Origin: Adlercreutzia sp. ZJ141
GTDB lineage: Bacteria; Actinomycetota; Coriobacteriia; Coriobacteriales; Eggerthellaceae
Length of the DNA: 64,000 nt
Direction: 5' to 3'
Assembly (NCBI RefSeq): GCF_011038965.1
Contig: NZ_JAAKEB010000003.1
Coordinates: 62,001-126,000, forward strand
Below are positions 1 to 9,693 of this stretch, piece after piece. The position numbers and the translations under genes were made by a program. The first letter of the stretch is position 1, and each line of letters opens with the position of its first letter. The notes below the pieces were generated by a model, which was not told where the DNA came from, did no database searches, and saw only the letters and a list, made by a program, of their open reading frames with translations.

Positions 1-1
1 T

Positions 2-454
2 GCCTACGGTTTGGAGCGCCTGACTATGTTCGTGCAGGGTGTGGACAGCATGTTCGATATCGTGTGGAGCCGCGGTGCCGACGGCGTGGAATTCACTTAC
101 GGCGATGTGTATTTGGAAAACGAGCGCCAGTACTCGACGTTTAACTTCGAGGTTGCTGACACTGACTTTTTGTTCCAGGAGTTCAACGACCGCGAGGCCG
201 AGTGCATGCGCACGCTTGAGGCGGGGCTGCCGCTGCCGGCTTACGACAGCGTGTTGAAGTGCTGCCACACGTTCAACCTGCTGGATGCGCGTGGTGTGAT
301 TTCTGCCACCGAGCGCATGGCCTACATCCTGCGCGTGCGCACGTTAGCTAAGGCGGTGTGTGCGTCGTACATGAAGCACGTGGTGGGTATCGAGGTTGAA
401 GACGATACGCCTGCATCTGCAACCGCTGAAGGGAAGGAGGCCGCTCGTGGCTAA
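2..454 (+). CDS. glyQ: glycyl-tRNA synthetase alpha subunit, C-terminal part
   Basis: The window opens inside this gene; the frame reads from base 2 with [16 protein letters not shown], which matches the conserved core of the bacterial alpha subunit. The alpha chain forms the catalytic half of the tetrameric (alpha2beta2) glycyl-tRNA synthetase that charges tRNA-Gly in the cytosol. About 150 residues are visible, roughly the last half of the protein, with an acidic tail after the conserved GIEVED region. The stop overlaps the glyS start by 8 bases, and the glyS ribosome binding site lies within the last codons, so the two subunits are translationally coupled. The 5' end and promoter are outside the window. 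Confidence 0.95.
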   Translation, partial: AYGLERLTMFVQGVDSMFDIVWSRGADGVEFTYGDVYLENERQYSTFNFEVADTDFLFQEFNDREAECMRTLEAGLPLPAYDSVLKCCHTFNLLDARGVISATERMAYILRVRTLAKAVCASYMKHVVGIEVEDDTPASATAEGKEAARG

Positions 455-2537
455 TCTGCATACGCTTGCCTTCGAGATAGGTACCGAAGAAATTCCCGCA
501 TTTGACCTGCATAGCGCCACAGGGCAGCTCGAGAAGCTGGTGCCCGCAGCACTTGATGCCGTACGTATCCCGCATGGCGATGTTTCTATCTACACTACTC
601 CGCGTCGCTTGATTGCGATCGTGGCCGATGTTGCAGATACTACAGAAGCCCTCGAAGAGGTGTTTCGCGGCCCGTCGGCAAAGATTGCGTTCGACGAGGC
701 GGGTAACCCCACAAAGGCCGCCATTGGTTTCGCGCGCGGCAAAGGTGTCGACGTTGCCGATTTGGTGCGTCGCGAGGAAAACGGTACAGATTACGTATTC
801 GCTACCCGCACGGTGGCGGCGAGTGATGTGGCTGAGCTTCTGCCCAGCGTGCTGCGCGGCGTTATCGAGGATATCTCGTGGCCGAAGTCGTGCCGCTGGG
901 GTGCTACGCGCGAGTACTTTTCGCGTCCGGTGCGCTGGCTGGTGGCGATGCTTGACGAGCGTGTGATCCCGGTGGAGTTCGCCGGCCTTACTGCGGGCAA
1001 CCTTACCTATGGTCATCGCTTCTTGGCACCTGGCCCGCACGAGGTAAAAACTGCTTCTGACCTGCTGTCTGTGGTGGAAGCGGCGCACGTGGTTACTAGC
1101 GAAGCGGCGCGTGAGGCTGCCATTCGTGCTGGCGTGGCGCTTGCGGAGCGTGCAACCGGCGCTCGTGCCGAGCTGCCGGCAAAGACGTTGCTTGAAGTGG
1201 TGAACCTCTGCGAGCAGCCTACTGTTTTGGTAGGCACTTTCGACGAGGAATTCCTGCGCGTGCCAGAAGAGATTATCGTTGACGCCATGCTCATGCATCA
1301 ACGTTACTTCCCGCTGTATAACGAGGCGGGCAAGCTTACGAATAACTTCATCGTGGTGAGCAACGGCAATCCGGAATGCGCTGCTACTATCACACAAGGC
1401 AACGAGCGTGTGGTGCGCGCTCGCTTGTCAGACGCCAAGTTCTTCTATGAGGAAGACCTGAAACGTCCGCTTGAAGCGTACGTCGACCGGCTTGACGAAG
1501 TGGTGTTCCAGGAGAGCTTGGGCACCATGAAAGCGAAGACTGAGCGCACAGAGCGTGTGGTGAAAAAGTTAGCGGAAGCCGCCGAGCTGCCCGCCGATGA
1601 AGCGGCAGATGCGGTGCGTGCGGCGCATCTTGCCAAGGCTGACCTGGTAACCAATGCTGTGGTGGAGTTTACGAGCGTGCAGGGCATCATGGGTTCGTAC
1701 TACGCGCTCGCTTCGAACGAGCACGCGCGCGTGGCTCAGGCTATCGCCGACCACTACCGCCCGCGCTTCGCCGGCGACGAGCTGCCCGCTACCACGGTAG
1801 GCCGTCTGGTGGCGACTGCCGACAAACTTGACACCATCTGTGGTTTGTTCGCGGTGGGGCAAGGTCCCACGGGTTCATCCGATCCGTTTGCTTTACGCCG
1901 CAGCGCTATTGGCATCGTGAACATGCTGCAGGCGGGGCTTCCGGTGTCACTCGTGCAGGCAGTGGATGCTTCGCTTGCCACCTACCAAGACGCTGGAGTT
2001 CAATTCGACGTTGCGGCAGTGCGCGAGCAGGTGCTTGCGTTCTTCACTACGCGCACTACGGTAATGCTGCGTGACGGTGGTGCGTCGCAAGACACGATCG
2101 ACGCGGTGTTGGCATGCGACGTAGTAGAGCCGGTGGAGCTGGCTCGTCGCGTGAGTGCGCTCGAGGCGGCGCGCGCGAACGAGCCCGAAACGTTCGCCAA
2201 TTTGGCTACGGCGTTCGCTCGTGCGAACAACTTGCGCGATTCCAAGCTGGGTGTCGATGTTGACGAAAGCATGCTTTGCGAGGTTGAGCAGGCCTTAAGC
2301 TGCGCTGTTGCACAGGCGGAAGACCGCGCTCGGCGGGCGCTTGCGGAAAACGACTACGCGTGCGCTCTTACTGAGTTGGCGGCGCTGCGCAAGCCCATCG
2401 ATGAATTCTTCGAACAAATTATGGTCATGGATGAAAACGTGGCTGTGCGCGAGAATCGTTTGCGCTTGCTCAATCGTTTTGTGGCGGTGTTTGCTAACGT
2501 TGCCGACTTCGGTAAGATGGCTAAAGGTTCGAAGTAG
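447..2537 (+). CDS. glyS: glycyl-tRNA synthetase beta subunit
   Basis: Beta subunit of tetrameric glycyl-tRNA synthetase, 696 residues, the usual length for the family. It starts [18 protein letters not shown]; the [10 protein letters not shown] motif is the signature N-terminus. The reading frame stays open further upstream, but GTG at 447 is preferred because a strong site, GGGAAGGAGG at 431-440, lies just before it and it gives the canonical N-terminus. The body is the tRNA-synt_2f domain and the C-terminal part (about residues 580-690) is the DALR-type anticodon-binding region. The beta chain binds the tRNA while GlyQ carries out amino acid activation. It overlaps glyQ by 8 bases and is followed after two bases by the PPDK regulator gene. 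Confidence 0.96.
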   Translation: MANLHTLAFEIGTEEIPAFDLHSATGQLEKLVPAALDAVRIPHGDVSIYTTPRRLIAIVADVADTTEALEEVFRGPSAKIAFDEAGNPTKAAIGFARGKGVDVADLVRREENGTDYVFATRTVAASDVAELLPSVLRGVIEDISWPKSCRWGATREYFSRPVRWLVAMLDERVIPVEFAGLTAGNLTYGHRFLAPGPHEVKTASDLLSVVEAAHVVTSEAAREAAIRAGVALAERATGARAELPAKTLLEVVNLCEQPTVLVGTFDEEFLRVPEEIIVDAMLMHQRYFPLYNEAGKLTNNFIVVSNGNPECAATITQGNERVVRARLSDAKFFYEEDLKRPLEAYVDRLDEVVFQESLGTMKAKTERTERVVKKLAEAAELPADEAADAVRAAHLAKADLVTNAVVEFTSVQGIMGSYYALASNEHARVAQAIADHYRPRFAGDELPATTVGRLVATADKLDTICGLFAVGQGPTGSSDPFALRRSAIGIVNMLQAGLPVSLVQAVDASLATYQDAGVQFDVAAVREQVLAFFTTRTTVMLRDGGASQDTIDAVLACDVVEPVELARRVSALEAARANEPETFANLATAFARANNLRDSKLGVDVDESMLCEVEQALSCAVAQAEDRARRALAENDYACALTELAALRKPIDEFFEQIMVMDENVAVRENRLRLLNRFVAVFANVADFGKMAKGSK

Positions 2538-2539
2538 GC

Positions 2540-3442
2540 ATGGGGAGTTTCCAGATTCGGGAAAACTCTACCGCACTGCCCACGATTCACGTGATCAGCG
2601 ATGCAACCGGAGCGACCGCACGCGCCTTGGCGCACGCGGTCGCTGGCCAATTCGGCGTAACGAACCCGAATGTCGAAGTGTTCTCACATGCGCGAACCTA
2701 CGACGAGATCGTCGGCTTCCTCAATGATCATTGCGCCTACCATGCCGAACAAGTTTCGGCGGGCCGAAACTTGGCGGGCGATGGTCGCATTCTGGTGTTT
2801 ATCACGCTCGTTGACGTCGATCTGTCGCGACGTGTCATGGAATACGCTGCATCGCGCGATGATATCGTGCTCATCGATTTTCTGTCGCGTCCTATTCAGG
2901 TGCTCTCCGACATGACTGGGCGTGAGCCCTCCATTACGCCAGGTGGCAGGCATGTTCCCGACAGCCACTACTTCGACCGCATCGACGCGATCGAGTTCAC
3001 TATCTCTCACGACGACGGCCGCAACCCGCAAGACCTCACAAAAGCCGATATCGTGCTCGTGGGTGTATCTCGCTCATCGAAGACGCCTACCAGTATTTAC
3101 CTGGCGCAGCAGGGCTACCGGGTTGCCAACGTACCGCTTGACCCTGCAACCGACCCGCCGAGCCAGTTGTTTGATGTTGACCGTACGCGCCTGTTCGGGC
3201 TTATGACCACACCCGATGTGTTGGTGGGTATTCGGCGACGACGTCTTGGGCGCGCGCAAGCTGCAGCGTCCTCCTATGCTGACGAAGCATACGTGTATGA
3301 CGACTTGGAACACGCTCGTGCGCTTATGCGCCGTCTCGGTTGCATTGTGGTACACACCGAGAACAAGGCCGTTGAGGAAACCGCGCAGGAGATTTTGCGT
3401 TACTATGGAACTGTTCACCCACCTTCGGATATGATGGGGTAA
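2540..3442 (+). CDS. pyruvate, phosphate dikinase regulatory protein (DUF299)
   Basis: Bifunctional kinase/phosphorylase of the DUF299 (PDRP1/PpsR) family. It inactivates PPDK by ADP-dependent phosphorylation of a threonine next to the catalytic histidine, and reactivates it by Pi-dependent dephosphorylation. Its 300 residues begin PTIHVISDATGATA, the family signature, and a P-loop-like GVSRSSKT lies near residue 174. The target enzyme gene ppdK follows after 63 bases, so the pair forms a regulator-target unit. The family includes both PEP synthase and PPDK regulators; the neighbour decides for PPDK. The Shine-Dalgarno site before ATG 2540 is weak, which fits coupling to glyS translation. Confidence 0.93.
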   Translation: MGSFQIRENSTALPTIHVISDATGATARALAHAVAGQFGVTNPNVEVFSHARTYDEIVGFLNDHCAYHAEQVSAGRNLAGDGRILVFITLVDVDLSRRVMEYAASRDDIVLIDFLSRPIQVLSDMTGREPSITPGGRHVPDSHYFDRIDAIEFTISHDDGRNPQDLTKADIVLVGVSRSSKTPTSIYLAQQGYRVANVPLDPATDPPSQLFDVDRTRLFGLMTTPDVLVGIRRRRLGRAQAAASSYADEAYVYDDLEHARALMRRLGCIVVHTENKAVEETAQEILRYYGTVHPPSDMMG

Positions 3443-3505
3443 TTCCATTTGCATTCGCATGCGGTGGGGTGTCTGAGAACGAGGAACTCGTTGAAGGAGA
3501 AGAAA

Positions 3506-6223
3506 GTGACCGAGGCAGTGAAGCGTGTTTACGCGTTCGGCAAAGATGCACAGGGTAACAACGTTACCGAGGGAAACACGAACATGAAGATGATTCTGGG
3601 AGGCAAGGGTGCGAACCTCGCCGAAATGGCCAACATTGGCCTGCCGGTTCCCCCGGGATTCACCATCACGTGTCAAACCTGCATGGAGTATTCGAATGCG
3701 GGCAACACGTGGCCCGAGGGGGCGCTCGACACTATTGCCGAGTATCGTGCCGATCTCGAGGCCCGTATGGGCAAGAAGATTGGCGACGCCGAAGATCCGC
3801 TGCTCGTGTCTGTGCGTTCCGGTGCGCCTATGTCTATGCCGGGTATGATGGACACCGTGCTTAATCTGGGCTTGAACGATCAGTCCATCAACGGTCTCAT
3901 CAAGCAGACGGAAAACCCGCGTTTCGCATGGGACTCCTACCGTCGCTTCATCCAGATGTTCTCCAACGTAGTTATGGGTCTCGACGGCGATCTGTTCGAG
4001 AATGCCATCACCGCCATGAAGAATGCGCGCGGCGCAGCATCCGACACCGATCTGACCGCTGAAGACCTGCAGCAGCTCGTTGCCGATTTCAAGCAGATCT
4101 TCGCTGAGAACGTGAGCGCCGAAGATTACCCGAGCCTTGTAGTGGACGGTCAGGTTGCCTTCCCGCAGGATCCCATGGTTCAGTTGAAGCTGGCCATCGA
4201 AGCTGTGTTTGGCAGCTGGGGTAACCCGCGTGCGGTGCTGTACCGCAAGCAGAACAAGATTGCCGACGATCTGGGCACTGCTGTAAACGTGCAGTCCATG
4301 GTATTTGGCAACAAGGGCAACACCTCAGCAACCGGCGTAGCCTTCACCCGCAATCCTGCGAACGGTGCCAAGGAATTCTACGGCGACTACTTGGTGAACG
4401 CCCAAGGAGAGGACGTTGTTGCTGGCATCCGCAACACCAGTCCCATCGCAGAACTCAAAAACGTTGAGGGTTTGGAAGAGGCAGGTCGTCAGCTCGAGGA
4501 TATCTTCGTCGTGTTGGAAAACCACTTCCGTGACATGTGTGATATCGAGTTCACCATTGAGCAGGGCAAGCTGTGGATGCTGCAAACCCGTGTGGGTAAG
4601 CGTACCGCCGCCGCCGCGCTTCACATTGCCATTGAGATGGAGAAAGAGGGCCTCATCACCAAGGAAGAGGCTGTCATGCGCGTCGACCCCGAGCAGCTTG
4701 ACCAGCTGCTGCACCCGCAGTTTGACAAGAGCGCAACCTACGACGTGCTCGCTCGCGGTCTGAACGCCAGCCCTGGTGCTGCGGTGGGCGAGGCTGTGTT
4801 CTCTGCCGCCGACGCTGTGGCTGCCGCCGAAGCGGGCCGCAAGTGCGTGCTGGTGCGTTGGGAAACGAACCCCGATGACCTTGCTGGCATGATTGCCGCC
4901 GAAGGTATTCTGACCAGCCATGGTGGTAAGACGAGCCATGCTGCCGTTATTGCCCGCGGCATGGGCGCTCCGTGCGTATGCGGCGTTGAAGCGCTGAAGA
5001 TCGACGCAGAAAAGAAGCAGGCTGCTGTTGCCGGTACCGACGTGGTTATCAACGAAGGTGACATGATCTCCATCGACGGTACGTCGGGTATTGTGGTGCT
5101 GGGCGCTGTTGAGCTGGTGCTTCCCGAGCTTACGGGCGATTTGGACACCATTCTCGAGTGGGCCGACGAATTCCGTACGCTGGGTGTTCGTGCCAACGCC
5201 GACAATCCGGCTGACGCGCAGCTCTCGCGCGACTTTGGTGCGCAGGGCATTGGCCTTTGTCGTACCGAGCACATGTTCTTGGGTGACCGCAAGCAGATTA
5301 TCCAGACGTTCATCTTGAACGAGGATGCTGCTGTTCGCGAAAAGGCTGTCGCCGACCTGTTTGAGGCTCAGACGGGCGATTTCTACGGCATGTTCAAGGC
5401 CATGGATGGTCTGCCGGTTATCGTGCGTCTGCTCGATCCGCCGCTGCATGAGTTCCTGGAGGACGCGCGTGCGCTCGACGTTGAGATTGCCAAGTTGGAA
5501 GCAACGGGTGGCGACGCTGCTGTTATCGCCCAGAAGCGTCAGCTGATGGAGCAGATCGACGGCTTCGCTGAGCAGAACCCGATGCTGGGCATGCGCGGCT
5601 GCCGCTTGGGTATTGTTTATCCTATCCTGCCGGTCATGCAGGTTCGTGCTATCGCCACCGCAATGGCGAAGCTGAAGAAGGAAGGTCTCGATCCGAAGCC
5701 CGAGATCATGATTCCGCTTGTGTCTGTTGAAGCTGAGCTTGCGAAGCTGCGCGGCGTTGCCGAGAAGGCTATTGCCGAGGTTGCCGAAGAGCAGGGTGTT
5801 GAGCTTGAGATTCCTATCGGCACCATGATCGAGCTGCCGCGTGCCGCCGTGACTGCCGACGAGATTGCTGCACATGCTGATTTCTTTAGCTTCGGTACCA
5901 ATGACCTCACCCAGACTACGTTCGGCTTCAGCCGCGACGACGTAGAGGCTGAGTTCGTTCCGCAGTATCTGGCCGAGCGCCTGCTGCCCTACAATCCGTT
6001 CGCAACTATTGATCCGGGCGTTGCTAAGCTCGTGAAGATGGGCGTTGAGCTGGGTCATGAGGGCAATGCCGATCTTATGTGCGGTGTGTGTGGCGAACAC
6101 GGTGGCGACCCCGATTCTGTGAAGACTTTCCATAAGATCGGGCTCGACTACGTGAGCTGCTCGCCGTACCGCGTGCCGCTGGCTCGCTTGGCTGCCGGAC
6201 AGGCTGCACTGGCCGACAAGTAA
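3506..6223 (+). CDS. ppdK: pyruvate, phosphate dikinase
   Basis: PPDK interconverts pyruvate, ATP and Pi with PEP, AMP and PPi; in anaerobes it commonly works in both glycolytic and gluconeogenic directions. The protein is 905 residues, full length for the family. Domains in order: ATP-grasp nucleotide-binding region (residues 1-350), swivelling phosphohistidine domain with GGKTSHAAVIARG (catalytic His near residue 478), and the C-terminal PEP/pyruvate barrel ending with CGEHGGDP, which carries the catalytic cysteine. The threonine just before the catalytic His is the expected target of the upstream DUF299 protein. GTG at 3506 is chosen over the longer frame because GGAGA lies at 3496-3500 and the protein then starts TEAVKRVYAFG, like its homologues. 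A terminator follows. Confidence 0.96.
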   Translation: MTEAVKRVYAFGKDAQGNNVTEGNTNMKMILGGKGANLAEMANIGLPVPPGFTITCQTCMEYSNAGNTWPEGALDTIAEYRADLEARMGKKIGDAEDPLLVSVRSGAPMSMPGMMDTVLNLGLNDQSINGLIKQTENPRFAWDSYRRFIQMFSNVVMGLDGDLFENAITAMKNARGAASDTDLTAEDLQQLVADFKQIFAENVSAEDYPSLVVDGQVAFPQDPMVQLKLAIEAVFGSWGNPRAVLYRKQNKIADDLGTAVNVQSMVFGNKGNTSATGVAFTRNPANGAKEFYGDYLVNAQGEDVVAGIRNTSPIAELKNVEGLEEAGRQLEDIFVVLENHFRDMCDIEFTIEQGKLWMLQTRVGKRTAAAALHIAIEMEKEGLITKEEAVMRVDPEQLDQLLHPQFDKSATYDVLARGLNASPGAAVGEAVFSAADAVAAAEAGRKCVLVRWETNPDDLAGMIAAEGILTSHGGKTSHAAVIARGMGAPCVCGVEALKIDAEKKQAAVAGTDVVINEGDMISIDGTSGIVVLGAVELVLPELTGDLDTILEWADEFRTLGVRANADNPADAQLSRDFGAQGIGLCRTEHMFLGDRKQIIQTFILNEDAAVREKAVADLFEAQTGDFYGMFKAMDGLPVIVRLLDPPLHEFLEDARALDVEIAKLEATGGDAAVIAQKRQLMEQIDGFAEQNPMLGMRGCRLGIVYPILPVMQVRAIATAMAKLKKEGLDPKPEIMIPLVSVEAELAKLRGVAEKAIAEVAEEQGVELEIPIGTMIELPRAAVTADEIAAHADFFSFGTNDLTQTTFGFSRDDVEAEFVPQYLAERLLPYNPFATIDPGVAKLVKMGVELGHEGNADLMCGVCGEHGGDPDSVKTFHKIGLDYVSCSPYRVPLARLAAGQAALADK

Positions 6224-6250
6224 ACAACGCACAAGCATTAGTCTGAATGA

Positions 6251-6285
6251 AAAAGGTGCGTCGTCTTCGAGCGGCGCACCTTTTT
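6251..6285 (+). terminator. rho-independent terminator after ppdK
   Basis: AAAAGGTGCG at 6251-6260 pairs with CGCACCTTTT at 6275-6284, with an imperfect inner stem around a TTCG-containing loop and a run of five T. It lies 28 bases after the ppdK stop and closes the glyQ-glyS-regulator-ppdK run. Confidence 0.85.
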
Positions 6286-6468
6286 GCATGGCATCGAGGA
6301 TTTGGCGACGCTATCGTTATACAATCGATTGCGAACATCGTCCGAAGTTACAAAGTCAGTGTAGGTTGCTTTCGTTGTTCGTTCACCAGCTTATTGAACG
6401 GGAAGCGAAGATATGTATCTGCGGTAGAATGGTTCAGAAGCGCGTATTGGTGGAACCGAGGTGAAACG

Positions 6469-7248
6469 ATGACTATGCACGATGCTTGCAATAGGGTAGT
6501 TTCATGGTGGCGCGATCTTGATGACAATGCGCGTGCTGTGGCGCTTGATACGTTTGCAGTGCGGTTTTCTTATAACTCTGGGAAGATCGAAAACGATGAG
6601 ATTACTTATCGCGACACGCATGAGGTGTTCGATAGGGATGGTGTGACATCGTACACCGGGAGCTTGCGTACGCTCTTTGAGATTAAAAACTCGAAAACGG
6701 CGTGGGAGTGGTTGCTTTTGTCGGTGCGCAACGGTGCCTTCATTGATGAAACTTTGCTGCTCGAGGCGCACCGTCTGCTAACTTGGGGTACTTACGATGA
6801 GGATCGATGGGCAAAAGGCGAGCGTCCGGAAACGTTCAAGCTTGGCGATTACGTGGTGGGCGCACGTGACACAGGAGCTGCTGCGTGCGACGTTCCGGAG
6901 GCGATTGACAACGTGCTTATTGAGATTCGGGAAGCGCTAAATGCTTCGAATGCCTCGAAGAACGCACTTGTTATCGCTGCGTACCTCCATGCACAGATTG
7001 CGCGTATTCATCCGTTCGCTGATGGAAATGGCCGGACAGCGCGATTGCTTGGGAATTTAGTTTTACTTACGCTGTGTCACCCGCCTATTTCTATTGATGA
7101 AGCCGATCGTCTTTCGTATTACGGTGCGCTCGATGCATTTGATGTGGATGGCGATCTGGACCCACTCATTAGCTTTCTTGAAGTAGAGTTGGTGAAGACC
7201 TGGGGTGAACGTGCTGGTTGTACTGGTCATACAGGGGGTTTGTCGTGA
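6469..7248 (+). CDS. Fic family protein, class II with inhibitory helix
   Basis: Fic-domain protein of 259 residues. Fic enzymes usually transfer AMP from ATP to a hydroxyl side chain of a target protein. The catalytic motif HPFADGNGRTAR is complete, starting at residue 181. An inhibitory helix motif SGKIEN (S37 to E41-N42) lies N-terminal of the Fic core, which places it in class II: the enzyme carries its own autoinhibitory segment and is often also able to reverse AMPylation. ATG 6469 is chosen over the upstream frame because GAGGTGAAACG precedes it and the upstream frame runs through the ppdK terminator. The next small gene overlaps its stop by GTGA. The target is unknown. Confidence 0.88.
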   Translation: MTMHDACNRVVSWWRDLDDNARAVALDTFAVRFSYNSGKIENDEITYRDTHEVFDRDGVTSYTGSLRTLFEIKNSKTAWEWLLLSVRNGAFIDETLLLEAHRLLTWGTYDEDRWAKGERPETFKLGDYVVGARDTGAAACDVPEAIDNVLIEIREALNASNASKNALVIAAYLHAQIARIHPFADGNGRTARLLGNLVLLTLCHPPISIDEADRLSYYGALDAFDVDGDLDPLISFLEVELVKTWGERAGCTGHTGGLS

Positions 7249-7478
7249 GAATATGGCAAGATGCAACTGGAGCACTCATCACTGACGAAGCGCTTGTTCG
7301 ATATATTGCGGCTTACGGAAGCTTAGAAGCAGCTGCGGCTGCAGGCAACGTGCGTCTGGTGGAATGTGGGCGAGAAAGTGGGTGTGATGAAATGAATCAC
7401 ACGCAATGCGATCAAGACCCTGCTTGCTCCGATGCAAGAGTTTTCCCGCGAACGCTGAAAGACTATTTGCTGCCGTAA
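7245..7478 (+). CDS. small protein co-transcribed with fic
   Basis: A 77-residue protein starting at GTG 7245, with the GTGA overlap to the fic stop and an ACAGGGGG binding site at 7231-7238. The sequence begins MRIWQDATGALITDEALVRYI, has an alanine-rich helix, then a cysteine-containing middle (CGRESGCDEMNHTQCDQDPAC) and ends FPRTLKDYLLP. I recognise no domain. Coupling to fic suggests it works with the Fic protein, perhaps as target, cofactor or modulator. The Fic protein already carries its own inhibitory helix, so a classical Fic antitoxin is not required. Function unknown. Confidence 0.6.
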   Translation: MRIWQDATGALITDEALVRYIAAYGSLEAAAAAGNVRLVECGRESGCDEMNHTQCDQDPACSDARVFPRTLKDYLLP

Positions 7479-7558
7479 GGATCATATTGCGCGCTTACAT
7501 ACACCGCGAGGGAGTACGCTACATGACACTGGCGAAAGCCGTTCGATAGGAGGGGTTT

Positions 7559-8512
7559 ATGACAAAGGCACGGTCGGGGAAGAGTGTTTCGGGAAAGACG
7601 CTTACGCCCTTTGCGCGCAGGGGTGCTTGTGTTGCCGGCGTTGCCGCAGGTGTGGCGGGCGCGGTTGCCGGGTTTGCTGCCGTACAAACGTTGCGTCGCC
7701 AGGATATTCACCTGATTCCGCATGCTCAAGCTGGCTTGGCGGTGGTGCGTACCGTGCGCGACGAAGCGGAAGAACCGGTGCGTGTTCTTTCGGTTGGGGG
7801 AGCATATCAGTCGGCCACGTATTTTGGGGAGCGCTGGCATGAACCCGTGCTCGAGTACTACCGTGCGTTCGATCATATGTTTGAGGCTGAACATGGTGAT
7901 GGAAACACCAACGGCAATGGTGATAAAGATGGAGAAGTCGCGCCATTTTGCATCCGTGACGTGCTGATGATCGGTGGCGGAGGGTGCGCGTGGCCTAAGC
8001 ACGTGCTCATGGGGCGGCCTGATGTGCACGTTGACGTTGTTGAGTCGGACCCGGTCATTATCGACGTTGCAAAGCGCTACTTCTATATGGACGAGCTTGT
8101 GCGCGTGCTGTGCGAACGAGAAGGCTCAAGCGATCGATTCCGCCTTATCAACGACGATGGCCTGGCCTACCTTGCCGGCTGCGAGCAACGCTATGACGCC
8201 ATTGTTAACGACGCGTTTTCCGGAAAAGCTGCAGCAGCTGATCTTGCCAGCGCAATGGGTATCCGAGCGGTGAAGAACCGCTTGAATCCCGGCGGTCTGT
8301 ATCTGGTAAATGTGGTAAGTGGCAGCGAGTGGCGTGAGTTTCGCCATCTTGTTCGCCTACTGAACGAGCTTGATCGCCAGTTCGCTTTTGCAGATGTTAT
8401 TCTGGCAACAGACGATAGGTTCAGCAACAAAGATAACTACCTGGTCATTGCATCAGATGCTAAATACCATTTTTCGGACGTCATACCAGTAGGCGGCGTC
8501 AAGCAACAGTAA
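7559..8512 (+). CDS. spermidine synthase-like SAM-dependent methyltransferase, membrane-anchored
   Basis: A 317-residue protein related to the spermidine synthase/SpeE-like fold. A hydrophobic Ala/Val/Gly-rich segment lies near residues 20-45 and looks like a membrane anchor. The Rossmann core follows: VLMIGGGGCAWPKHVL (glycine-rich nucleotide loop), VDVVESDPVIIDVAKRYF (acidic residue of strand beta2) and DAIVNDAFSG (the position of the catalytic acidic residue in spermidine synthases). There is an Asp/Gly/Asn-rich insert around residues 118-128. True polyamine synthesis is not established; many such proteins in this phylum are uncharacterised methyltransferases. Start ATG 7559 has a clear AGGAGGGG site. 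It converges with the endonuclease IV gene. Confidence 0.7.
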   Translation: MTKARSGKSVSGKTLTPFARRGACVAGVAAGVAGAVAGFAAVQTLRRQDIHLIPHAQAGLAVVRTVRDEAEEPVRVLSVGGAYQSATYFGERWHEPVLEYYRAFDHMFEAEHGDGNTNGNGDKDGEVAPFCIRDVLMIGGGGCAWPKHVLMGRPDVHVDVVESDPVIIDVAKRYFYMDELVRVLCEREGSSDRFRLINDDGLAYLAGCEQRYDAIVNDAFSGKAAAADLASAMGIRAVKNRLNPGGLYLVNVVSGSEWREFRHLVRLLNELDRQFAFADVILATDDRFSNKDNYLVIASDAKYHFSDVIPVGGVKQQ

Positions 8513-8595
8513 GGTACCTTTGACCGTCTGCTTCGTGTGCACGGACGCATAATAAACGCATGGGATACGACGTGCATCGTGACAGTGCTGTTTCG

Positions 8596-9498
8596 TTATT
8601 CGTCTGCGCGCATTTCTTTCAGCATGGCAATCTCTTGGGCCCATCCGTCGAGCGCATCGTGCGGGGTTTCTAAGAAAAACGGTAGATCGCGCAGTGCGGG
8701 GTGGTTGATAATGCGCGCAAATGCCGCCGCGCCAATGAATCCGCTGCCGATGACTTCGTGACGGTCCTTGTGTGATCCGAGCGGGTTTTTGGAGTCGTTC
8801 AGATGGATGGCGCGCAGGTTGCGTAGCCCCAGCGTTCGATCAAACTGTTCGAGCACATCATCGAGATCGTTTACGATGTCGTAGCCGGCATCCCATACAT
8901 GGCAGGTGTCCAGGCATACACCCACATGGTCGGACAACTCAATGCGCTCGATGATAGCGGCCAGCTCTTCGAACCGACCGCCGATTTCGGTTCCCTTTCC
9001 GGCCATAGTTTCCAATAGCAGCGTGGTGGTTTGTTGTGGTGCGAGCACGGTGTTCAAGGCATCGGCAATCTTACGAATGCCCTCGTTCGCACCTTGCCCT
9101 ACGTGGCATCCGGGATGCATGTTGTACAGCTGATGCGGCGTGTGTTCCATGCGCACGAGGTCATCGGCCAGCGTTTGCAGCGCGAACTCGAGTGTTTCCG
9201 GCTTTGCAGCTGCCGGGTTCATGGTGTAGGGGGCGTGTGCCAGAAAGCGTATGATCCCGTGCTCTTCGGCGAGCGCCTGAAACGATGCTATGTCGGCGGG
9301 GTCAATGGCCTTCGCGCGGCCGCCGCGGGGGTTGCGGGTGAAAAACTGGAATGTGTTTGCCCCGATGGAAGCTGCGTCTTTCGCCATACGCGCATAGCCT
9401 TTCGCACTCGAAAGGTGGCAACCGATAGTGAACTCAGAGCTGTGTGCCATCGAAGCCGATGTGGCAACCGGTGTGGTATCGGGGTTTTTCTCGAACAT
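8596..9498 (-). CDS. nfo: deoxyribonuclease IV (AP endonuclease)
   Basis: Endonuclease IV family, a zinc-dependent TIM-barrel AP endonuclease of base excision repair that cuts 5' of abasic sites. The 300-residue protein shows the expected order of metal-binding segments: [10 protein letters not shown] near the N-terminus, [75 protein letters not shown] and FFLETPHD at the end. ATG at 9498 is preferred over an upstream start 11 codons earlier because GGAAAGGAA lies 7-8 bases before it. It is divergent from the HD-domain gene. Confidence 0.93.
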   Translation of the reverse strand: MFEKNPDTTPVATSASMAHSSEFTIGCHLSSAKGYARMAKDAASIGANTFQFFTRNPRGGRAKAIDPADIASFQALAEEHGIIRFLAHAPYTMNPAAAKPETLEFALQTLADDLVRMEHTPHQLYNMHPGCHVGQGANEGIRKIADALNTVLAPQQTTTLLLETMAGKGTEIGGRFEELAAIIERIELSDHVGVCLDTCHVWDAGYDIVNDLDDVLEQFDRTLGLRNLRAIHLNDSKNPLGSHKDRHEVIGSGFIGAAAFARIINHPALRDLPFFLETPHDALDGWAQEIAMLKEMRADE

Positions 9499-9592
9499 GG
9501 CAGTTCCTTTCCGGCTCTGTAAGGCTTGCAAAATGACCGGTGACTTTTGAGGGTAAAGTATCAGTCACATCTAAAAGACCGAGGTCGCATTT

Positions 9593-9621
9593 TTGACATA
9601 TGAAGAGCGTATACTTACATT
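9593..9621 (+). promoter_or_regulatory. sigma-70 type promoter upstream of HD gene
   Basis: TTGACA at 9593-9598, a 17-base spacer, and TACATT at 9616-9621. It lies about 70 bases before the HD-domain gene in the gap divergent from nfo. A TATACT overlaps at 9610-9615 as an alternative -10. Confidence 0.6.
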
Positions 9622-9658
9622 GCCCGATGGAAAGGGCTTTCAGACTGAAGATGACGGT
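9618..9658 (+). repeat. 41-bp relic of the DUF3990 gene start
   Basis: This segment matches 10734-10774, which spans the leader and first codons of the DUF3990 gene, at 33 of 41 positions with no gap, including ATGGAAAGG and GAAGATGACGGT. The match extends weakly to the left (ATACT then CATTGC in both). It looks like the remains of a duplicated copy whose body has been lost. Confidence 0.6.
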
Positions 9659-9693
9659 CAGTTTACGCTACGCAGCATTGAAAGGAGTCTGGG

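Noticed and set aside
4325-6289. Long 654-codon open frame on the minus strand
   Set aside because: It lies wholly opposite ppdK, whose motifs are complete; it has no ribosome site and a composition typical of an antisense shadow in GC-rich DNA.
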